Below are positions 5,795-12,478 of a DNA stretch of 12,478 nt, piece after piece. This DNA is from Ga0077527 sp050250695 (lineage in GTDB: Bacteria > Pseudomonadota > Gammaproteobacteria > Burkholderiales > SG8-41). The translations under genes were made by a program, and so were the position numbers. The notes beneath the pieces are model-generated. The model was not told the origin of the DNA. It did no database searches and worked only from the letters and a program-made list of their open reading frames with translations. The stretch's first letter is position 1; the number at the start of each line of letters is the position of its first letter. The stretch covers positions 1 to 12,478 of the forward strand of contig JBFWOE010000088.1 in NCBI GenBank assembly GCA_050250695.1. The letters run 5' to 3'.

Positions 5795-6948
5795 GATGTT
5801 TCACCCATTACCACTTTGACCCCTTCATGTAATGGCGCGCTGCTGTAAACGATCATCGAGTCGCCTGCTGCGAGCCCATCGATCACCTCAATCATGCCAT
5901 CCAGGGTCCTAACCCCGGTCTTCACCGGGCGAAACCGGGCCTTGCCGTCTATCATCTGCCACACGCCTTGTCGTTCACCGACTCGTTTCACCGCGGCACC
6001 GGGAATCACCAAACCGGAGGGGTGCTTCTCCTGATATATGGTGACCTCTGCAAGCTCACCAAGCGACATCTGTTGCGATGAGGAAAATGAAATCGTCACT
6101 ATCCGTTCTTCGGTTACCGCATCGCCTTGAATTTCGACCCGTGCCACCTTCCCGGCAATACGCCTTGACTGGTCAGAGCGCAGCACCACATCTGCGGACA
6201 GCCCCGGCACCAGTCCGGCCGTCCGTGACTGATCAATCCGGGCACGCACCCATACGCTACGCGGATCGATCAGCCGCACTACGGTCTGACCGGCCACCAC
6301 CGTAGTTCCGGGCTCGGCGTCACGCGCAACAACCAGACCGTTGATCGGGGCGGTCAGTTTGAGATTCGTAAGCTGCTTTGACACGGCACCACGATCATGA
6401 ATTGCACGCTCGACATCCTGGCGTGCCGCGTGCAATGCGGCCTCGGCGGCTGCGATTCCGGCCCGGGTCACGCTAGCCTCATTGTTGCGGATTTCCACGG
6501 CCTCGCGACTCACAAAATTCTTCTCCGCCAGCGCACGATAACGTGCAGCGTTCGCGGATGCCACCTGATGACGGCTTTGCGCCTCCCGCACCTGTGCCTC
6601 GGCAACCAGCACTGATTGCTGCGCGCGCTGCTGTAACGCGCTCGCGCTTCTCAAACGCTGCTCCAGATCCACCGGTTCCATCTCGGCAAGCAATTGCCCT
6701 GCCTTCACGGCATCGCCATGGTCCACCAGCACGCGGTGCACACGTCCGGCTTGGGTCGGTCCGATTGCATACGAGTGCCGCGCCTCCACGGTGCCAATGC
6801 CGAACACACCTGGAGACACTGCGGCTTCTTTGACGGTGGCCACTTGCACCTGAATGGGCGCGAGCGGTCCGCGGTTGAATGCCAGCCATAACATCGCCGC
6901 AGCCAACAACGCGACACCAATCACTCCGCCCAGTAGTTTGCGATTCAT
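5791..6948 (-). CDS. HlyD/MacA-type periplasmic adaptor protein
   Basis: This membrane fusion protein should link the ABC permease to an outer membrane channel. The 385 residues comprise an N-terminal anchor helix (5-24), the first half of a lipoyl-like domain (GRVHRVLVDHGDAVKAGQLL, about 69-88), a long alpha-helical hairpin rich in Ala and Gln (about 95-195), the second lipoyl half (LTAPINGLVVARDAEPGT, 198-215), then beta-barrel and membrane-proximal domains. I prefer ATG 6948, which puts MNRKLLGG before the anchor and has GGGG about 10 nt upstream; an in-frame ATG at 6972 would add eight residues and overlap nnrS. It starts 7 bp after the nnrS stop, an unusual neighbour for an exporter. Confidence 0.9.
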   Translation of the reverse strand: MNRKLLGGVIGVALLAAAMLWLAFNRGPLAPIQVQVATVKEAAVSPGVFGIGTVEARHSYAIGPTQAGRVHRVLVDHGDAVKAGQLLAEMEPVDLEQRLRSASALQQRAQQSVLVAEAQVREAQSRHQVASANAARYRALAEKNFVSREAVEIRNNEASVTRAGIAAAEAALHAARQDVERAIHDRGAVSKQLTNLKLTAPINGLVVARDAEPGTTVVAGQTVVRLIDPRSVWVRARIDQSRTAGLVPGLSADVVLRSDQSRRIAGKVARVEIQGDAVTEERIVTISFSSSQQMSLGELAEVTIYQEKHPSGLVIPGAAVKRVGERQGVWQMIDGKARFRPVKTGVRTLDGMIEVIDGLAAGDSMIVYSSAPLHEGVKVVMGETS

Positions 6949-6955
6949 GCGAGCA

Positions 6956-8104
6956 TTACCCCGGCTTTCCATCCAGGCGCGGCCGCGTCAGCACCGGCCA
7001 GTAACGCACGGTGTAGATTCCAAAAGCAAGCGCCCAGAGCACGCCCGACACCTGGATGCTCGGTAGATATAGCGTTGCGGAAACCATGCCGCCAATAACT
7101 CGCACCAGCGCCGCTGCCTGTATCAGCAGAAAGCAGGTCAGTTCGGAACCGTCCGCCCGCAGCGGCCTCGCGGTATGCCCCCTTGCGGTGCGCGTCATCA
7201 TGCCCAGCGTCAAACCGCCGATGGCGCCGACGGTGAGTGCATGGATGGCGTACGATCCGGCAATCCAGCCCAGCCCGGAGCACACGCGCAGCACGAGATG
7301 CACCACGATCCACGCGTAAGCCGCATGCAGTATCCATACCAGCGGCACGGCCAGGGTGCGCCAGGGCCGCCACAGATACAGACGCAGGCCGTGCGCCAGG
7401 GCAGCAACCAGCGCGATCGCCGCGACAATTTCCGCCTGCAACTGCATCAGGTCCGCGATGAACAGCAGCAGTACCGAACCCAGCGCCGTTTTTTCAACCA
7501 CCGCGTGACGCGCGGCGCCGGCGCCGGGTACGCCGTTGTTGGTGAACATCGGGATCACGCGCCCGCCCATCACCGCCATGATGAACAACAATACGTCCAG
7601 CCCCAGCACAAGGCCGAACCCCGGCGGCAGTTCGAACATTCCCAGCAGTGACGCATGCAGCGCCCCGACCAGCAGTCCCATCACCAGCAGCAGGCCGACG
7701 AAAAAATAGTTGCGAACATTGCGTGCCCGCCACAACGGCACCGCGATGGCTGCCGCCAGCGCGACGGGAAACGCCGCATTGACCACGGCAGACCATGTCC
7801 CCAGCGGCGTCAGCACCAGCACCCTGCCGGCCACCCACAGCGCCGCCAGCGTCATCAGCGGCCGGCCGGCCGGTGTCGGCAGCCCTGTCCAGTTGCGCAC
7901 CGCGGTCAGCAGGAAACCCGCAACCACCGCCATGGTGTAGCCAAACAGCATTTCGTGGCCGTGCCACAGCGGCCCCTGCAGATAAGCCGCCGGCAGCCGC
8001 CCCGAATATTGCGCCGCCCACAGCAGCACGCTGGCCGCGCTGAACAGGCTGGCCAACAGGTAGAACGGGCGGAAACCCAGCTGCCACAGCGCATGACCCG
8101 GCAC
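6956..8104 (-). CDS. nnrS: NnrS family membrane protein
   Basis: NnrS is a polytopic heme- and copper-containing inner membrane protein associated with tolerance of nitric oxide in denitrifiers and pathogens. The 382 residues contain the family marks: LGFRPFYLLAS near the N-terminus (9-19), LWHGHEMLFGYTMAVVAGFL (H48, H50), a central GGRVIPMFTNN, and MTRTARGHTARPL in the second half. About twelve hydrophobic helices are present, as expected. The start is a GTG at 8104; an in-frame TAA lies only nine bases upstream (8116-8114), so no longer start is possible, and AAGG about 9 nt upstream can serve as a weak binding site. Some NnrS proteins have a longer N-terminus, so slight trimming cannot be ruled out. 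It heads the eight-gene cluster and follows the nar operon. Confidence 0.92.
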   Translation of the reverse strand: MPGHALWQLGFRPFYLLASLFSAASVLLWAAQYSGRLPAAYLQGPLWHGHEMLFGYTMAVVAGFLLTAVRNWTGLPTPAGRPLMTLAALWVAGRVLVLTPLGTWSAVVNAAFPVALAAAIAVPLWRARNVRNYFFVGLLLVMGLLVGALHASLLGMFELPPGFGLVLGLDVLLFIMAVMGGRVIPMFTNNGVPGAGAARHAVVEKTALGSVLLLFIADLMQLQAEIVAAIALVAALAHGLRLYLWRPWRTLAVPLVWILHAAYAWIVVHLVLRVCSGLGWIAGSYAIHALTVGAIGGLTLGMMTRTARGHTARPLRADGSELTCFLLIQAAALVRVIGGMVSATLYLPSIQVSGVLWALAFGIYTVRYWPVLTRPRLDGKPG

Positions 8105-8181
8105 GGCGGGGCCTTAACAGTCCGTTGAAAAAGTGATGCGCGAGCGCGTGGGGAGCGTAGCGACCAAGCGCACACGCGTAC

Positions 8182-8194
8182 AAGTCATTGACTT
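8182..8194. repeat. 13-nt perfect palindrome in the nnrS leader region
   Basis: AAGTCA-T-TGACTT is a perfect inverted repeat with a single central base. It lies about 78 bp upstream of the nnrS start and about 30 bp downstream of the candidate -10. This position would suit an operator for a dimeric regulator. It does not fit the FNR/DNR pattern, nor the NsrR pattern as I know it, so no regulator is proposed. Confidence 0.35.
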
Positions 8195-8223
8195 AACGAG
8201 AGTCGAAAAATCTTGCACATCAG

Positions 8224-8251
8224 CGCATAACATCATTTTCGAGAATGTCAA
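8224..8251 (-). promoter_or_regulatory. Candidate sigma-70 promoter for the nnrS cluster
   Basis: On the minus strand a perfect -35 TTGACA (8251-8246) is followed after 16 bases by TATGCG (8229-8224), which keeps the first three bases of a -10. It sits just after the stop of the preceding gene and would give a leader of about 115 nt to the nnrS GTG. I saw no FNR-like box in the gap. Read-through from the nar operon is also possible because no clear terminator is present. Confidence 0.4.
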
Positions 8252-8258
8252 CAAACTG

Positions 8259-8663
8259 TTAATCGATCAGCATCGGATTGCCCTGCCGGTCGAACGGCAT
8301 GAAAGATCCGAATTCACCGGTCTTGACCGCCTCGATCATGCGATCCAGTGACCGGCCGGTTTCATCGCTGGTCGGCGGACTGCCGTTGCGTCCCGCCAGC
8401 CCGGCCACAAACACGATCGACCAGCCGGGCCCGAACTGGCGCGCCTCTTCAACCAGCGCCGCGAAGGAACGCAATTCCTCGGGCGCCTTGTCCACGGCCA
8501 TCAGCGGGACGAGCGCCCCGCCCTCGCCCGCCTCGAATCGCGCCCGCTGCGCCGGTGTCGCAGCGTCGGGCAATTCGGCGTTGGCGAAAACAAACAGCAG
8601 CCGCTGCGGCTCGGGTTGACCGCGTGCCGCACGCAGCAGATCGTCAAAATCCGAAATGTTCAT
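8259..8663 (-). CDS. Small conserved nar-linked protein, often labelled 'ribonucleotide reductase subunit alpha'
   Basis: This is a soluble 134-residue protein beginning MNISDFDDLLRAARGQPEPQ and ending near FMPFDRQGNPM. It matches, from memory, a conserved small protein of beta- and gammaproteobacteria that databases often call ribonucleotide reductase subunit alpha. That name is not supported: the true enzyme is several times longer and none of its catalytic cysteine motifs are here; this protein has no cysteine at all. It contains two hydrophobic strands (RLLFVFANAEL and WSIVFVAGLAG) in an alpha/beta-like pattern. It lies 20 bp after the isomerase gene and is probably the last gene of the nar operon. 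Its role is unknown; the context points to nitrate reductase or a general accessory task. Confidence 0.8.
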   Translation of the reverse strand: MNISDFDDLLRAARGQPEPQRLLFVFANAELPDAATPAQRARFEAGEGGALVPLMAVDKAPEELRSFAALVEEARQFGPGWSIVFVAGLAGRNGSPPTSDETGRSLDRMIEAVKTGEFGSFMPFDRQGNPMLID

Positions 8664-8683
8664 GGTCTTGATTCCGGAGACTT

Positions 8684-9487
8684 TTACTGAACCAGCGGCG
8701 ATTCAGCCGCATCCAGATCCACACCCTCCACGACGGCCCGCCCTGCCAGCAGTTGCAGATACTGGCGCACCGCAGTGACATAGGCCTGCTGGCGCAGCGC
8801 GTTCGCCACTGCACCGTGTACCGATTCGAAATCCTGGGCGGCGCCGGGATCACGCTCCAGAACCTCGACCACGTGGAAGCCGAAACGGCTGTGCACCAGG
8901 CGCGGCAACACCCCCACCTCGACGTGTCCGAACAGTTCGCGGGCAAATTCGGGGGCACAGTCCGCTGCGGCAAGCCATCCCAGGTCGCCGCCTGCGGCCG
9001 CGCTGGGGCAATTGGACAGTTCGCGCGCCGCGGCGGCGAATACGCCGGCTGACTTGCCGTCGTGGCAACGCACATCGAGCAGGGCGACCTCCGCGCGCTT
9101 GCGCAACGACGTCACGTCCACGCCGGGCGTGACCGCAAACAGGATATGCCGCACGCGGACACGTTCTCCGCTGCGGTAACCGGCCGCGTGCGCCGCAAAG
9201 TGGCGACGGCAGTCCTCAAGGGAAGGTTCGGGCAATGCGAGCGTCTTTTCCAGCAGCGCCTCGATGGCCGCCGATGCCGCCTCGCTGACCACGCCGTCGG
9301 CGGCCGCGGGGTCTTCCGCCGCCAGCAGTCCGGCGGCCTGGGCGGCCTGGCGCAGCAGTTCGGTGCAAGCGCGCTGGCGCAACTCCTCGCCGGCAAGGAT
9401 TTCTCCGGCAGCATGCAGCGGCACGCCGTTGATGCGGGCCACGGCAGCGGTCGTGACCGGTTCTGCGTTGATGGTTTCCGGCGTCAT
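8684..9487 (-). CDS. Parvulin-type peptidyl-prolyl isomerase of the nar operon (PpiC/NifM-like)
   Basis: Parvulins catalyse cis-trans isomerisation of proline bonds and act as folding helpers. With the ATG at 9487 the protein has 267 residues: an Ala-rich helical N-terminal part (about 25-105) and a parvulin domain from RVRHILFAV (H114) through GGDLGWL (166-172) to SRFGFHVVEVLER (H205). Both conserved histidines are present. There is no signal peptide, so it acts in the cytoplasm, where NarGH is assembled. GGAGGT at 9501-9496 is 8 nt from this ATG and only 2 nt from a possible GTG at 9493, which decides the start. A PpiC-type gene in the same place follows narGHJI in Pseudomonas aeruginosa, so a role in nitrate reductase maturation is likely. 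Confidence 0.9.
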   Translation of the reverse strand: MTPETINAEPVTTAAVARINGVPLHAAGEILAGEELRQRACTELLRQAAQAAGLLAAEDPAAADGVVSEAASAAIEALLEKTLALPEPSLEDCRRHFAAHAAGYRSGERVRVRHILFAVTPGVDVTSLRKRAEVALLDVRCHDGKSAGVFAAAARELSNCPSAAAGGDLGWLAAADCAPEFARELFGHVEVGVLPRLVHSRFGFHVVEVLERDPGAAQDFESVHGAVANALRQQAYVTAVRQYLQLLAGRAVVEGVDLDAAESPLVQ

Positions 9488-9489
9488 TT

Positions 9490-10233
9490 TCACGCACCTC
9501 CCGGCTGGCGCGGCTGGTCATGCCCGGCAGGCAGGTTGAGCCGGCGGCTGCGCACCACCTGCCGTGGACGGAACAGGTAAAACACGGTGGCAAAACCGCT
9601 CCACACATGGACCAGACGGCTGAACGGAAACAGCAGGAAGATGGTCATGCCCAGCACCAGGTGCACCTTGTACGGCCAGGCCAGCGGGATCAGGCCTTCC
9701 GCACCGCCCACGCGGAAGGTGAATACCCGTTGCGCCCAGTCCGACAGCACCAGCATCACGCTGCCGTCCGCATGCGACAGCGAATAAGGCAGCGTGATCA
9801 GGCCCAGCACCAGTTGCACCCAGAGGATGATCAGGATGGCGATGTCCGTGCGATGGCTGGTCAGGCGGATGCGCGGGTCAAAAATCCGCCGGTGGATCAG
9901 CAGGCTGAGACCGACAAAACAGATGAAGCCGGCAATCCCGCCCGCATAGATGGCCAGCAGCTGCTTGTTGGCCGGGGAAATGAAGGGTTCGTAAACCCAG
10001 TGCGGCGTCAGCAAGCCGACAAAGTGGCCGAAGAACAGGAACAGGATGCCGACATGAAACAGGTTGCTCCCCCAGCGCAAAGTGCCGGTGCGCAGCATCT
10101 GCGACGAGTCGCTCTTCCAGGTGTACTGATCGCGGTCGAAGCGGGCCAGGCTGCCCACCAGGAACACCACCATGCAGATGTACGGATAGGCGCTGAAGAA
10201 AAAACTGTGCAGATAGGATTCGAAATTGCTCAT
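9490..10233 (-). CDS. narI: Respiratory nitrate reductase gamma subunit, cytochrome b
   Basis: NarI anchors NarGH to the inner membrane, oxidises quinol on the periplasmic side and passes electrons through two b hemes. The 247-residue protein has five membrane helices. The four heme ligands are visible: H60 and H70 (NLFHVGILFLFFGHFVG) and H191 and H209 (YKVHLVLGM and RLVHVWSG). Their spacings of 10 and 18 equal those of the E. coli ligands H56/H66 and H187/H205. The start overlaps the narJ stop in an ATGA, and AGGAG lies about 7 nt upstream. The C-terminal tail of about 25 residues is polar and cytoplasmic. Confidence 0.97.
   Translation of the reverse strand: MSNFESYLHSFFFSAYPYICMVVFLVGSLARFDRDQYTWKSDSSQMLRTGTLRWGSNLFHVGILFLFFGHFVGLLTPHWVYEPFISPANKQLLAIYAGGIAGFICFVGLSLLIHRRIFDPRIRLTSHRTDIAILIILWVQLVLGLITLPYSLSHADGSVMLVLSDWAQRVFTFRVGGAEGLIPLAWPYKVHLVLGMTIFLLFPFSRLVHVWSGFATVFYLFRPRQVVRSRRLNLPAGHDQPRQPGGA
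9496..9501 (-). promoter_or_regulatory. Ribosome binding site that decides the isomerase start
   Basis: GGAGGT on the minus strand lies 8 nt before ATG 9487 but only 2 nt before GTG 9493. It therefore supports the ATG, leaving a gap of 2 bp after the narI stop instead of an overlap. Confidence 0.75.
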
Positions 10234-10922
10234 GTGGCCGCTCCTGTTTTCGGTTCCCTGCGGGCAAAGTGGATGGTCTGCGGCTGGCCGGGGCGGGACT
10301 GGCCCTTGGCCGAGCAGCCGTCAAATACCGGCGGTTCCGCCCAGCTCTCGTCCAGCGGCGGTTCTGCAGGAAGTTTCACGGGCCGCGCCTGCTCCCCTGC
10401 CAGCTCCAGCAGCGCCCCGAGGACGCTGGCGTACGGGCTGCCGCGCTCCTGCAGGGCGTTGAACAAGGCATTGAATATATGCGCCATTTCACCGAGGAAG
10501 GCGCGTGCTTCGCGCGCCGGCTGGGTCGACACGAACTCGAGCACCACCGGCAGGTAATCGGGCAACTCGCCCGGCGCCAGGTAGAGCCCGGCTTTTTCGT
10601 AGGTCTGCGCGAGGTCTATCATGGCCGGGCCGCGATCCCGGGAGTCGCCGTGCACATGCTCGAACAGATGCAGTGAAGTGGCGCGGTTGCGGTCAAACAG
10701 CTCCACATACGCCGCCTCCGCATCCAGCGGATCGGATTCCGTCAATGAACCGATCAGCGCCTCGAGTTCGGCCTGGCGCGTGGCCTTCAGCGCCGCTTCC
10801 CCACGCAAAATGCCATGCATCTCCGGCAAATCGCCGCGCATGCCGGCATCCGGATAATTCAGCAGGCCGGCCAGCACGCGCAGGGTGCCGGGGGTTGGAG
10901 TGTTTCCGTCGATTCCGAACAT
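10230..10922 (-). CDS. narJ: Nitrate reductase maturation chaperone (delta subunit)
   Basis: NarJ is a cytoplasmic chaperone that binds NarG, times insertion of the molybdenum cofactor and iron-sulfur cluster, and prevents early membrane docking; it is not part of the final enzyme. The 230 residues match the family length. The hallmark block is at about 72-100: YVELFDRNRATSLHLFEHVHGDSRDRG in sense, with the LHLFEH and HGDSRDRG cores, followed by ELPDYLPVVLEF at 119-130. The C-terminal 40 residues are Pro- and charge-rich and probably unstructured. It starts 2 bp after the narH stop and overlaps narI by four bases. Confidence 0.97.
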   Translation of the reverse strand: MFGIDGNTPTPGTLRVLAGLLNYPDAGMRGDLPEMHGILRGEAALKATRQAELEALIGSLTESDPLDAEAAYVELFDRNRATSLHLFEHVHGDSRDRGPAMIDLAQTYEKAGLYLAPGELPDYLPVVLEFVSTQPAREARAFLGEMAHIFNALFNALQERGSPYASVLGALLELAGEQARPVKLPAEPPLDESWAEPPVFDGCSAKGQSRPGQPQTIHFARREPKTGAAT

Positions 10923-10924
10923 GA

Positions 10925-12448
10925 TCAGACCTCCAGCTTGACCGGTATGGTGCGTTTCTTCTCGCTGCCGAACAGGCTGGTTTCCCCGGTGCCCTCCGAG
11001 CAGCCGTTGCCGAAAGAAAAGCCGCAGCCGCCGCGCAGGTTGAAGGTGTTTTCCGCGTATTCACGGTGCGTGCTGGGAATCACGAAACGATCCTCGTAAT
11101 TGGCGATCGCCATGACGTGGTACATCGCCTCGACTTCAGCCTGGGTCAGGCCCACCTGCTGCAGCACGGCCGTGTTGGTTTTCCGGTTGACGTGTTTGTC
11201 GCGCTGGTAGGCGCGCATGGCCAGCATGCGCTCCAGCGCGCGCACCACCGGCACCGTATCGCCGGCAGTGAGCAGGTTGGCGAGGTACTTGACGGGTATG
11301 CGCAGCTGGCTGACGTCCGGTATTTCGCCGTTGGCGCCGACATGGCCGGCATTGGCGGCGGCGCTGATCGGGGACAGCGGCGGCACATACCAGACCATAG
11401 GCAGTGTGCGGTATTCCGGGTGCAGCGGCAGCGCGACCTTCCACTCCACCGCCATCTTGTAAACCGGGCTGTTGCGCGCCGCTTCCATCCACTTGTCCGG
11501 GATTCCGTCTTTCGCGGCCTGGGCAATCACCTGCGGATCGTTCGGATCGAGGAAAATGTCCAGCTGTGCGTGATAGAGATCGCGGTCGTGTTCGACGCTC
11601 GCCGCCTGCTCGATGCGGTCGGCGTCATACAGCAGCACGCCCAGATAGCGTATGCGGCCGACGCAGGTTTCCGAACACACGGTCGGCTGGCCGGCTTCGA
11701 TGCGCGGATAACAGAAGATGCACTTCTCGGCTTTGCCGCTTTTCCAGTTGTAGTAGATCTTCTTGTACGGGCAGCCGCTGACGCACATGCGCCAGCCGCG
11801 GCACTTGTCCTGGTCGATCAGCACGATGCCGTCCTCCTCGCGCTTGTAGATCGAGCCCGACGGGCAGCTCGCCACGCAGGCCGGATTGAGGCAGTGCTCG
11901 CACAGCCGCGGCAGGTACATCATGAACGTATTTTCGAACTGGCCGTAGATGTCCTTCTGGATGTCGTCGAAATTGCGGTCTTTCGAACGCCCGCTGAATT
12001 CGCCGCCGAGGATCTCCTCCCAGTTCGGGCCCCAGACGATCTTGTCCATCTGCCTGCCGGTGATCAGGCTGCGCGGCCGCGCGGTCGGAGTCGCCTTCAT
12101 TTCCGGCGCGCTCTGCAGGTGGCCGTAGTCAAAGGTGAACGGCTCGTAGTAATCGTCGATCTGCGGCAGGTTGGGGTTGGCGAAGATGCGCATCAACAGC
12201 TTCCATTTCGCGCCCTGCCGCGGCCGGATCGAGCCGTCGGCGTTGCGCACCCAGCCGCCGTTCCACTTGTCCTGGTTCTCCCATTCCTTCGGGTAGCCGA
12301 TGCCGGGCTTGGTCTCGACGTTGTTGAACCAGGCGTATTCCATGCCGGGCCGGCTGGTCCAGACATTCTTGCAGGTCACCGAACAGGTGTGGCAGCCGAT
12401 GCACTTGTCCAGGTTCAGCACCATGCCGAGTTGCGCGCGTACTCTCAT
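10925..12448 (-). CDS. narH: Respiratory nitrate reductase beta subunit, iron-sulfur protein
   Basis: NarH carries electrons from NarI hemes to the NarG active site through three [4Fe-4S] clusters and one [3Fe-4S] cluster, on the cytoplasmic face of the membrane. All ligands are present: C16, C19, C22, C26; C183, C186, C191, C195; C216, W219, C222, C226, where the Trp marks the [3Fe-4S] site; and C243, C246, C258, C262. These are within one residue of the E. coli positions. The 507-residue length is normal (E. coli has 512), and there is no signal peptide. GGAGA lies about 7 nt before the ATG, and the start overlaps the narG stop in an ATGA. Nothing is odd in the protein. Confidence 0.98.
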   Translation of the reverse strand: MRVRAQLGMVLNLDKCIGCHTCSVTCKNVWTSRPGMEYAWFNNVETKPGIGYPKEWENQDKWNGGWVRNADGSIRPRQGAKWKLLMRIFANPNLPQIDDYYEPFTFDYGHLQSAPEMKATPTARPRSLITGRQMDKIVWGPNWEEILGGEFSGRSKDRNFDDIQKDIYGQFENTFMMYLPRLCEHCLNPACVASCPSGSIYKREEDGIVLIDQDKCRGWRMCVSGCPYKKIYYNWKSGKAEKCIFCYPRIEAGQPTVCSETCVGRIRYLGVLLYDADRIEQAASVEHDRDLYHAQLDIFLDPNDPQVIAQAAKDGIPDKWMEAARNSPVYKMAVEWKVALPLHPEYRTLPMVWYVPPLSPISAAANAGHVGANGEIPDVSQLRIPVKYLANLLTAGDTVPVVRALERMLAMRAYQRDKHVNRKTNTAVLQQVGLTQAEVEAMYHVMAIANYEDRFVIPSTHREYAENTFNLRGGCGFSFGNGCSEGTGETSLFGSEKKRTIPVKLEV

Positions 12449-12478
12449 GACACTTCTCCGTGTGCCTGGACAGGGCGT
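12445..12478 (-). CDS. narG: C-terminal end of narG (alpha subunit), cut by the window edge
   Basis: The frame that ends at TGA 12447-12445 overlaps the narH start in an ATGA. Read back to the window edge it gives R-P-V-Q-A-H-G-E-V-S then stop. The position directly before narH and the coupled overlap are those expected for narG, the molybdenum catalytic subunit. Ten to eleven codons cannot identify the gene alone, so the call rests mainly on operon order. Confidence 0.7.
   Translation of the reverse strand, partial: RPVQAHGEVS

Noticed and set aside
6479..6889. Long minus-strand frame inside the adaptor gene, and similar long frames inside nnrS, narI and narH
   Set aside because: High GC content keeps alternative frames open; these have Arg/Gly/Ala-rich compositions and lie wholly within well-identified genes.

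Overview
The window looks like chromosomal DNA of a high-GC denitrifying proteobacterium (beta or gamma class). The evidence is a narGHJI locus followed by the parvulin isomerase and the small 'ribonucleotide reductase alpha'-labelled protein typical of that group, an NnrS protein, and a proteobacterial heme A synthase. No rRNA or tRNA gene and no CRISPR array was seen. No intact mobile element was seen.

Layout. The right third (12478 down to 8259, minus strand) is the end of a respiratory nitrate reductase operon: the last codons of narG, then narH, narJ, narI, a cytoplasmic parvulin-type isomerase and a small conserved protein. A gap of about 155 bp (8105-8258) carries a plausible promoter, a 13-nt palindrome and a stretch that may be a mobile-element scar. 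From 8104 down to 1949, also on the minus strand, runs a tightly packed eight-gene cluster: nnrS, an HlyD/MacA-type adaptor, an FtsX/MacB-type permease, a LolD/MacB-type ATPase, a small four-cysteine protein, a four-helix NnrS/heme-copper-oxidase-like membrane protein, a stand-alone GcvH-like lipoyl protein with a C-terminal CxxC, and a thioredoxin-like domain fused to a second copy of the four-helix module. Spacings along it are 7, -4, 0, 2, -14, 3 and 18 bp, so it reads as one operon. Converging on its end is ctaA (heme A synthase, plus strand, 719-1798). Left of ctaA, a 494-bp divergent region separates it from a 50-residue single-helix membrane protein (minus strand) and the first codons of another gene that runs off the window.

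How the genes may work together. NarGHI reduces nitrate at the inner membrane, and NarJ, and probably the isomerase, help it mature. NnrS proteins are linked to nitric oxide stress in denitrifiers. The cluster behind nnrS combines three kinds of part: dithiol carriers (lipoyl arm, CPTC thioredoxin fold, four-Cys protein), small membrane modules with heme-ligand-like histidines, and a tripartite ABC exporter. I do not recognise this combination as a described pathway. The most economical reading is a thiol/heme redox or export module tied to nitrogen-oxide or sulfur metabolism; that function is inference only. Two FNR/DNR-like boxes in the divergent region suggest that ctaA and the small membrane protein respond to low oxygen or nitrogen oxides.
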